This document shows, piece by piece, positions 1 to 4,652 of a DNA stretch of 6,511 nucleotides (positions are counted from its first letter, which is position 1; every line of letters starts with the position of its first letter). Source of the stretch: Betaproteobacteria bacterium SG8_40 (GTDB lineage Bacteria; Pseudomonadota; Gammaproteobacteria; Burkholderiales; Eutrophovitaceae); the NCBI GenBank assembly GCA_001304425.1, contig LJTS01000160.1:1-6511 (forward strand). The letters are read 5' to 3'. Both the position numbers and the translations under genes were made by a program. The notes beneath the pieces were generated by a model. That model was not told the DNA's origin, ran no database searches, and saw only the letters and a program-made list of their open reading frames with translations.

Positions 1-2206
1 CACGATATACATCGAACAGCGCGACATCGTCCAGAATTGGATCGCCGCTGTCTTGCATCGTCTTAAGCAGGGATCGGGCCGGAATGTCTTCTGCCACTTC
101 GACGGCGATATCGCGCCGTACCAGCGGAAACTTGGAGAACTCACGGAATACCGGAACCGGCCGCTCGGTCGCGGTCCGCGCATCGACTTCGAACGCAACG
201 ACATTGCCCTGAACCTCGTAGCGCGTCAGCAAACCCGGGTGCAATTCGCCAATCCAGCCAACCACGGTTTGGTCCACCACGACCTGGGCCGATTTGCCCG
301 GATGCAGTGCCGGGTGCGGCGCCGCGACAAATTCGACATGACGGGCCCCGAACAGCGTTTCGAGATCGCCGCGCAAATCGAAAAAATCGACCGGTCGACG
401 GGCCGCACCCCATTGTTCTGGCTTCGCGTCGCCGTAGGCCAGTGCGCCCAGTCGAAGCCTCTGGTCGAAGCCTTCGGCATGCGCCGCGAACACCTGGCTG
501 ATCTCGAAGAGCCGCACCCTTGCCTGCTTGCGGTTGGTATTGAAACGCAGACAGTCGACAAGGCTTGCCAACAGACTCGAGCGCATCACGCTGAGTTGTT
601 CCGCGATCGGATTCGCCAGGCGCAGCGGCGCGGAATTACCCGCGAAATCGCGTTCCCACGCCTCGTCGACAAAGCTGTAGGTGACGACCTCCTGGAAATC
701 CCGTGTCACCATCGTCTGGCGCAGTTGGGACATACCCTGGAAACGTTCGGGCATGGCCAGGGTACCGGCCTTCGCCTCTGGCAGCGTCGCCGGCAACTTC
801 TCGTAGCCTTCGATTCGCACGATTTCCGCCACCAGATCTTCTTCGATGGAGATATCGAAGCGGTAGCTCGGCGCTGTCACCGTCATGACGTCACCCGTCT
901 GGCGCACTGGCATGTCGAGCCGGCCCAGTATCTCCTTGACGCGCTCCGCGCTGACGTCCATGCCGAGAATGCGCTGCACCCGCGGGAATCTCAGTTGCAC
1001 TTCCGGTCGCGTCGGCAGTTCGGCGACCACGTCGCTGACCACGCTTGACTTGCCGCCACACACTTCGAGGATCAGCCCGGAGAGCCTCTCGACAGCGCGC
1101 CGGCAGCCCTCGTAGTCCACTCCCCTCTCATATCGATGTGAAGCATCGGTCGAAAAACCGAGCCGGCGCCACTTGCCGGCAATGACGCCCGGTGTGAAAA
1201 ACGCGCTTTCGAGAAACACGTCCGTCGTGTCCACGGTAACGGCCGTTTGCTCGCCGCCCATGATCCCGGCCAGGGCGACCGGCCCCCGGCCGTCACAGAT
1301 CACGAGCATATCCGGCTCGAGGTCCAGAACCTGGCCATTGAGCAGTTCGAGTCGCTCTCCCCGCCGGGCAAAACGCACATCGATACTGCCTTGCAGCTTC
1401 GCGAGATCGAACGCGTGCATCGGTTGACCGATCTCCAGCATTACATAGTTGGTCAGATCGACGATTGCACTGATGGCACGCACGCCGCTGCGCTCCAGGC
1501 GCCGGACGACGTGCTGTGGCGTTGGCGCTGCCGCGTTGACACCGCGCAGAACAAGTCCCGCGTATCGCGGACAGGCCTCCGGCGAGGACAGGGTGACATC
1601 AAGCGTCTCGGTCAGTGCCGGTGCTGCGCTCGCGAGCGAGGGCAAGCAAAGCGCCGCCCCGGTGATGGCTGCCAGTTCGCGACCAATCCCGAGTAATGAC
1701 AGGCAGTCGCCTCGATTGGCCGTGAGCTTCAGTGAGAAAACGTTATCGTCGAGATCGAGGACCTGCCGCACGTTCGATCCCACATTGGCCTCGGGATCGA
1801 GCACGATCAAGCCCGCGTGATCCTCGGATATTCCCAGTTCCGCCGCGGAACACAACATCCCCTGAGACTGTACGCCGCGCAACTTCGCTTCCTTGATCTG
1901 CAGGCCCGGCAGCCGCGCCCCGACCGTGGCGCACGCGACCTTGATTCCCTTCGTCACGTTGGGCGCACCGCATACGATGCTGAGGGCGTCTGGGCGGCCA
2001 ATGTCTACCGTGCAGACCTTCAGTTTCTCGGCATCGGGATGCCCATCGACGGTCAGCACCTTGCCAACGACGACGCCTTCGAACGGTGCAGCTGCAGGCT
2101 CGACTTCTTCGACCTCCAGCCCGGCCATCGTCAGGGCATGCGCAAGCTCCGCGGTGGAAAGCGCCGGATCGCAGAAAGTACGCAGCCAATGTTCGGAGAG
2201 CTTCAT
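1..2206 (-). CDS. pheT: Phenylalanyl-tRNA synthetase beta subunit, 3' end cut by the window edge
   Basis: This is the beta subunit of the cytoplasmic (alpha-beta)2 phenylalanyl-tRNA synthetase, which charges tRNA-Phe with phenylalanine; this subunit binds the tRNA and edits mischarged tyrosine. From the ATG at 2206-2204 the frame is open for 735 codons to the edge, starting MKLSEHWLR. The E. coli protein is 795 residues, so about 60 are missing. In order there is the N-terminal segment with TMAGLEVEEVEP, an EMAPII-like tRNA-binding OB fold from about residue 42 (GVVVGKV, HPDAEKLKV, IVCGAPN, GMLCSAAELGIS), the B3/B4 editing domain (RYAGLVLRGVN, VDLTNYVMLEIGQPMHAFD), the stretch TDASHRYERGVD, the B5 domain (SYRFDISIEEDLVAEIVRIEGY), the core (VVTYSFVDE, ALHPGKSAQV), and the beginning of the FDX-ACB anticodon domain (KFPLVRRDIAVEV), ending at LFDVYR. 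I found no stop or frameshift. It lies 39 nt after pheS and no clear Shine-Dalgarno precedes it. The start is chosen because the first residues match the family. Confidence 0.97.
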   Translation of the reverse strand, partial: MKLSEHWLRTFCDPALSTAELAHALTMAGLEVEEVEPAAAPFEGVVVGKVLTVDGHPDAEKLKVCTVDIGRPDALSIVCGAPNVTKGIKVACATVGARLPGLQIKEAKLRGVQSQGMLCSAAELGISEDHAGLIVLDPEANVGSNVRQVLDLDDNVFSLKLTANRGDCLSLLGIGRELAAITGAALCLPSLASAAPALTETLDVTLSSPEACPRYAGLVLRGVNAAAPTPQHVVRRLERSGVRAISAIVDLTNYVMLEIGQPMHAFDLAKLQGSIDVRFARRGERLELLNGQVLDLEPDMLVICDGRGPVALAGIMGGEQTAVTVDTTDVFLESAFFTPGVIAGKWRRLGFSTDASHRYERGVDYEGCRRAVERLSGLILEVCGGKSSVVSDVVAELPTRPEVQLRFPRVQRILGMDVSAERVKEILGRLDMPVRQTGDVMTVTAPSYRFDISIEEDLVAEIVRIEGYEKLPATLPEAKAGTLAMPERFQGMSQLRQTMVTRDFQEVVTYSFVDEAWERDFAGNSAPLRLANPIAEQLSVMRSSLLASLVDCLRFNTNRKQARVRLFEISQVFAAHAEGFDQRLRLGALAYGDAKPEQWGAARRPVDFFDLRGDLETLFGARHVEFVAAPHPALHPGKSAQVVVDQTVVGWIGELHPGLLTRYEVQGNVVAFEVDARTATERPVPVFREFSKFPLVRRDIAVEVAEDIPARSLLKTMQDSGDPILDDVALFDVYR

Positions 2207-2245
2207 GGTCGATCGTGTAACGTCATCGCGTAGCGGGGGGGTGGC

Positions 2246-3232
2246 TCAGGCAAACTGGCGCAGAAAACGCAGATCACCGTCGAAGAAAAGCCGCAGGTCA
2301 TTGACGCCGTAGCGCAGCATCGCGAGGCGATCCAGTCCCATGCCGAAAGCGAAACCCTGGAATTGCTCCGGGTCGATTTCGACATTGCGCAGGACTTGCG
2401 GATGCACCATCCCGCAACCTCCGATTTCCAGCCAGCCGTCCTTGAAGGTCATGTCAATTTCGGCTGACGGTTCCGTAAACGGAAAGTATGACGGCCGGAA
2501 GCGGACTTCCAGGTCCTCGATCTCGAAGAAATTGCGCAGGAATTCACGCACCACGCCCTTCAGATCGGAAAACGTCGCTGTCTGGTCAACCCACAGCCCT
2601 TCCAGTTGGTGAAACATCGGCGAGTGCGTCGCGTCGGAGTCGACACGGTAAACCCGGCCTGGCGCGATCACCCGTACGGGCGGACGATGCTGCTCCATGT
2701 AATGAATCTGGATGGGCGACGTATGTGTCCGCAGCAGATGTTGTTCGCCTTCCAGGTAGAAGGTGTCGTGCATCGATCTCGCCGGGTGGTCGGCCGGTTG
2801 ATTGAGCGCGGTGAAGTTGTAGAAATCGGTCTCGATCTCGGGACCGTCGGCGACATCGAAACCCATCGAGCGGAATAGCGTGGTGACTCGTTCCAGGGTA
2901 CGGGTTACCGGGTGCAGCCCGCCGCTGGCGCGGTCGCGCCCCGGCATCGTGACGTCGATTTTCTCCTGCTCGAGGCGCGCAGCAAGAGCCTTGGCCTGGA
3001 TTGCGTCGCGCCGGTCGCCAAGCAGCTGCTCGATGCTTCCCTTGACGTCGTTGAAGCGTGCACCGGCTTTGGGACGCTCCTCGGGGCTGAGCGAGGCAAG
3101 ACCCTTTCGCAGTTGCGCCAGCGCACCGCTCTTTCCAAGGAATCGCGCTTTTACCTGCTCGAGTTGCGCAATTTCAGTCGCACTGTCAAATGCAACACGC
3201 GCTTCCGATATGAGATCTTCGAGTTTGTCCAT
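2246..3232 (-). CDS. pheS: Phenylalanyl-tRNA synthetase alpha subunit
   Basis: This is the catalytic alpha subunit of phenylalanyl-tRNA synthetase, a class II enzyme that activates phenylalanine with ATP and esterifies tRNA-Phe together with PheT. The 328 residues compare with 327 in E. coli, and both ends align. Residues about 1-90 form the N-terminal coiled coil (KARFLGKSGALAQLRK) that binds tRNA. The catalytic core starts near GGLHPVTRT. Next come the motif 2 region (APGRVYRVDSDATHSPMFHQ), RFRPSYFPFTEPSAEIDMTF, GGCGMVHPQVLRNV and motif 3 (GMGLDRLAMLRYGV). Ala295 in GFAFGMG corresponds to E. coli Ala294, which lines the phenylalanine pocket, so ordinary substrate specificity is expected. 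The ATG at 3232 gives the family N-terminus, but no good Shine-Dalgarno sits just upstream; the preceding bases are CTGAGA. A terminator-like hairpin ends 15 nt before the start codon. Expression probably comes from read-through of the upstream genes plus any local control at that hairpin. Confidence 0.98.
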   Translation of the reverse strand: MDKLEDLISEARVAFDSATEIAQLEQVKARFLGKSGALAQLRKGLASLSPEERPKAGARFNDVKGSIEQLLGDRRDAIQAKALAARLEQEKIDVTMPGRDRASGGLHPVTRTLERVTTLFRSMGFDVADGPEIETDFYNFTALNQPADHPARSMHDTFYLEGEQHLLRTHTSPIQIHYMEQHRPPVRVIAPGRVYRVDSDATHSPMFHQLEGLWVDQTATFSDLKGVVREFLRNFFEIEDLEVRFRPSYFPFTEPSAEIDMTFKDGWLEIGGCGMVHPQVLRNVEIDPEQFQGFAFGMGLDRLAMLRYGVNDLRLFFDGDLRFLRQFA

Positions 3233-3247
3233 TCTCAGTTCGACAAC

Positions 3248-3273
3248 AAAAAAGGAGGCTCGAAAGCCTCCTT
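3248..3273 (-). terminator. Intrinsic terminator or attenuator between rplT and pheS
   Basis: On the transcribed strand the sequence reads AAGGAGGCT, then loop TTCG, then AGCCTCCTT, a perfect 9-bp stem. Six consecutive T residues follow, two of them in the stem base. This is a textbook rho-independent structure, and it works only in the direction of the operon, since the other strand lacks a trailing T run. It begins 19 nt after the rplT stop and ends 15 nt before the pheS start. E. coli has an attenuator at this operon position, preceded by the 14-codon pheM leader. Here the gap is only 60 nt and no comparable Phe-rich leader is seen. Since pheS and pheT continue in the same direction, partial termination that sets the ratio of ribosomal protein to synthetase output is the likely role (inference). 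Confidence 0.88.
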
Positions 3274-3292
3274 GCCCAGCACCTGTTGCGAC

Positions 3293-3652
3293 TCAGGCGG
3301 CGAGCCCGGCTTTCGCCTGCTCGGCAATCTGCCCGAATGCCGCCTTGTCAAAAACCGCCAGATCTGCGAGCACCTTGCGATCGACTTCGATCTCGGACTT
3401 CTTCAGCCCGTTGATCAGCGTGCTGTAGGTCATTCCGAACTCGCGCGCCGCCGCATTGATGCGAACAATCCACAGGGCGCGGAATTCGCGCTTCTTGGCC
3501 CGCCGGTCACGATAAGCATACTGGCCGGCTTTCATCACCGCTTGCTTGGCTACGCGGTAGACGTTCTTGCGGCGACCCCGGTAACCCTTGGCCTGTTCGA
3601 GGACTTTCTTGTGACGTGCGCGGGCGGTTACACCACGTTTTACTCTTGGCAT
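3293..3652 (-). CDS. rplT: 50S ribosomal protein L20 (bL20)
   Basis: This is ribosomal protein L20, an early-binding protein of the large subunit that contacts domain II of 23S rRNA and is essential for assembly. It is 119 residues against 118 in E. coli. It starts MPRVKRGVTARARHKKVL, followed by the basic helical N-terminal extension (QAKGYRGRRKNVYRVAKQAV, YAYRDRRAKKREFRALWI) and the globular RNA-binding C-terminal domain (RINAAAREFGMTYSTLINGL, ADLAVFDKAAF). A Shine-Dalgarno CGGAG at 3664-3660 lies 7 nt before the ATG and overlaps no coding sequence. Only 12 nt separate it from the rpmI stop, which fits translational coupling to rpmI. In E. coli, L20 represses rpmI and rplT together by binding the mRNA upstream of rpmI, and the leader described here may serve the same purpose. 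A terminator-like hairpin follows. Confidence 0.99.
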   Translation of the reverse strand: MPRVKRGVTARARHKKVLEQAKGYRGRRKNVYRVAKQAVMKAGQYAYRDRRAKKREFRALWIVRINAAAREFGMTYSTLINGLKKSEIEVDRKVLADLAVFDKAAFGQIAEQAKAGLAA

Positions 3653-3664
3653 GGCGTGTCTCCG

Positions 3665-3862
3665 TTACGCGTAGGGAAGCATGACGCGGATGGCTTTCTG
3701 GTCACCACCGGCAACGCTGGTGCTGCCGCGCAGGTGACGCTTCCGCTTGGTCGTTTTCTTGGTGAGAATATGGCGCCGATTTGCCTGCGAACGTTTGATG
3801 CGGCCTGCGCCGCTGATCTTGAAACGTTTCGCCGCGCCCCTGTTGGTCTTGAGCTTTGGCAT
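3665..3862 (-). CDS. rpmI: 50S ribosomal protein L35 (bL35)
   Basis: This is ribosomal protein L35, a small, very basic large-subunit protein. The 65 residues equal the E. coli length. It starts MPKLKTNRGAAKRFKIS, has the characteristic RRHILTKKTTKRKRHLRG stretch in the middle, and ends LPYA as in many gammaproteobacterial L35 proteins. The start is fixed by the family N-terminus and by AGGAG at 3875-3871, 8 nt upstream. A second AUG five bases before the start is immediately closed by UAA (see the separate entry). It sits between infC, 163 nt upstream, and rplT, 12 nt downstream, the canonical order. No anomaly is visible in the protein. Confidence 0.98.
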   Translation of the reverse strand: MPKLKTNRGAAKRFKISGAGRIKRSQANRRHILTKKTTKRKRHLRGSTSVAGGDQKAIRVMLPYA

Positions 3863-3875
3863 TACATGAACTCCT
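3860..3875 (-). promoter_or_regulatory. rpmI ribosome binding site with a start-stop AUGUAAUG
   Basis: The mRNA reads AGGAGUUCAUGUAAUG. The second AUG is the L35 start, 8 nt from AGGAG. The first AUG, only 3 nt from AGGAG, is followed directly by UAA, whose last two bases are the first two of the L35 start codon. The Shine-Dalgarno and real start are strongly supported. Any regulatory role for the start-stop pair is conjecture, since the first AUG is closer to the Shine-Dalgarno than is optimal. Confidence 0.75.
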
Positions 3876-3888
3876 GTTTCGCATGACG

Positions 3889-3920
3889 CCGGGTGGCTCG
3901 ATGGAGCACTTTAAACCCGG
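3889..3920 (-). promoter_or_regulatory. Irregular hairpin just upstream of the rpmI ribosome binding site
   Basis: In the mRNA, CCGGGU pairs with ACCCGG around a nested GCUC/GAGC helix closed by a CAUC loop. The two helices are separated by an asymmetric internal loop, UUAAAGU on one side and a single C on the other. The structure ends 13 nt before the AGGAG of rpmI. There is no trailing U run, so it is not an intrinsic terminator. A bulged irregular helix is the kind of shape L20 recognises in 23S rRNA, which makes this the best candidate binding element in the leader (inference). Confidence 0.5.
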
Positions 3921-3979
3921 TAATCACTTGTTTTTAGACGGCTTGCTGTTACCGACTTGCGCGAGTGCCGCCCGATGTC

Positions 3980-3997
3980 TCCCGCAAGGTCCCGCAA
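3980..3997 (-). repeat. Tandem TTGCGGGA direct repeat in the infC-rpmI leader
   Basis: Two exact copies of TTGCGGGA (transcribed strand) occupy 3997-3990 and 3987-3980, separated by CC. Both contain TTGCG, which can pair with the CGCAA at 3960 and following bases, so either copy could form the downstream stem. This may be chance or part of the leader's switching structure. Confidence 0.5.
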
Positions 3998-4025
3998 AAT
4001 TCCTGCTGCTGGCTGATGCTGCTTC

Positions 4026-4589
4026 CTATCCGGCCGATTCTGCCTTGGCCTTCTTCTTTGTCGGCTTTTCGGCCTTTTTCGCCGGCGCGATCACCATCAC
4101 CATTTGCCGGCCTTCCATCTTCGGAAACTGTTCGACTACGCCTACCTCCTCGAGGTCTGCCTTTACCCGTTCCAGCAATCTGGCGCCGATTTCCTGGTGC
4201 GCCATCTCACGGCCACGAAAGCGCAGCGTGACCTTTGCCTTGTCGCCATCACTGAGGAAGCGGATCAGGTTACGCAGTTTGATCTGGTAGTCACCCTCGT
4301 CCGTACCCGGCCGGAACTTGACCTCCTTGACCTGGATCTGTTTCTGCTTGAGTTTGGCTTCGTGCCGCTTCTTCTGTTCGTTGTACTTGAACTTGCCGTA
4401 GTCCATCAAACGGCAAACAGGTGGTTTCGCGGTCGGCGCGATTTCAACGAGGTCAATCTCCTGCTCTTCGGCCATCGCAAGAGCTTTTTCGACATTGACG
4501 ATACCGATTGGCTCGCCATCCACGCCGACCAATCGTACCTCCGGCGCCGTGACCATTTCGTTGATGCGGACCTCTTTATCCTGGGCTAT
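4026..4589 (-). CDS. infC: Translation initiation factor IF-3, apparent AUA start
   Basis: IF3 binds the 30S subunit, prevents premature 50S joining and rejects wrong initiator tRNA or start codons. The N-domain carries EVRLVGVDGEPIGIVNVEKA, DLVEIAPTAKPPVCRLMDYG and KFKYNEQKK. A lysine-rich linker follows, then the C-domain (QVKEVKFRPGTDEGDYQIKL, RFRGREMAHQEIGARLLERV, MEGRQMVMVIAP). The only ATG, GTG or TTG after the in-frame stop at 4622-4620 is the ATG at 4556. Starting there would remove the conserved RINE segment that aligns with RING of E. coli IF3, and it sits 13 nt from the nearest purine-rich match. ATA at 4589-4587 gives IAQDKEVRINEMVTAPEVRL, a normal IF3 N-terminus, 9 nt after AGGAG. 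That makes 187 residues; E. coli IF3 is 180 and starts at AUU. The C-terminus extends about 15 residues past the usual end with a lysine-rich tail. The product is certain; the start codon is likely but inferred. Confidence 0.93.
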   Translation of the reverse strand: MAQDKEVRINEMVTAPEVRLVGVDGEPIGIVNVEKALAMAEEQEIDLVEIAPTAKPPVCRLMDYGKFKYNEQKKRHEAKLKQKQIQVKEVKFRPGTDEGDYQIKLRNLIRFLSDGDKAKVTLRFRGREMAHQEIGARLLERVKADLEEVGVVEQFPKMEGRQMVMVIAPAKKAEKPTKKKAKAESAG

Positions 4590-4603
4590 AGACCTGGTCT
4601 CCT
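4587..4603 (-). promoter_or_regulatory. infC ribosome binding site and AUA start codon
   Basis: AGGAG at 4603-4599 is followed after 9 nt by ATA at 4589. AUU at 4604-4609 upstream overlaps the Shine-Dalgarno zone and so cannot use it. AUC further down, in the RIN codons, would have only AGAGGU 4 nt away and would cut the conserved N-terminus. AUA therefore has the best combination of spacing and homology. Poor start codons on infC are the established device by which IF3 lowers its own synthesis. Confidence 0.7.
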
Positions 4604-4652
4604 GAATTGATTGAGTGCGTCAAGCGTGTCAGCTCGATTCCAACGCACGTAA

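Larger units (their letters stand above)
3863..4025 (-). promoter_or_regulatory. infC-rpmI intergenic leader, candidate L20 autoregulatory region
   Basis: This 163-nt stretch between the infC stop and the rpmI start has no supported reading frame, but it is rich in short complementary segments. Reading in the mRNA direction, there are two copies of UUGCGGGA in a 10-nt period. The downstream copy, with its preceding C, can pair through CUUGCG with CGCAAG 21 nt further on. A second GCAAG follows as an alternative partner. An irregular hairpin then lies shortly before the rpmI Shine-Dalgarno. In E. coli, L20 binds a pseudoknotted site overlapping this interval and represses rpmI and rplT translation. 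The position and the mutually exclusive pairings fit the same kind of control, but I cannot align the region to a known operator by eye. I see no U-run terminator and no convincing sigma-70 promoter in it. Confidence 0.55.

Noticed and set aside
53..1048. A 331-codon open frame on the plus strand, with further frames in the same register at 1247-1696 and 1817-2233.
   Set aside because: They are exactly antisense to pheT, codon on codon, in a GC-rich gene. The products are rich in Arg, His and Gln with no recognisable domain, and the minus strand encodes an intact PheT throughout.
3235..3282. A GTG-initiated 15-codon frame between rplT and pheS with two Phe codons, ending 2 nt before the pheS ATG, as a possible pheM-like leader.
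   Set aside because: There is no Shine-Dalgarno, the Phe codons are few and lie within and after the hairpin, and there is no room for an alternative anti-terminator pairing. Chance is the simpler explanation.
3702..3884. A 60-codon minus-strand frame starting upstream of rpmI.
   Set aside because: It overlaps rpmI out of frame and its sequence is only a shifted reading of the L35 gene; AGGAG is placed for the L35 start.
2912..3886. A 324-codon plus-strand frame spanning pheS, rplT and rpmI.
   Set aside because: It is antisense to three certain genes and runs through their intergenic terminator and start regions. It has no homology I can see, so it is a compositional shadow.
4587..4623. TTGACG upstream of TATAGC before infC as a sigma-70 promoter.
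   Set aside because: The hexamers are 27 nt apart, far beyond the usable 16-18, and the second overlaps the start codon. No other promoter pair is visible there.
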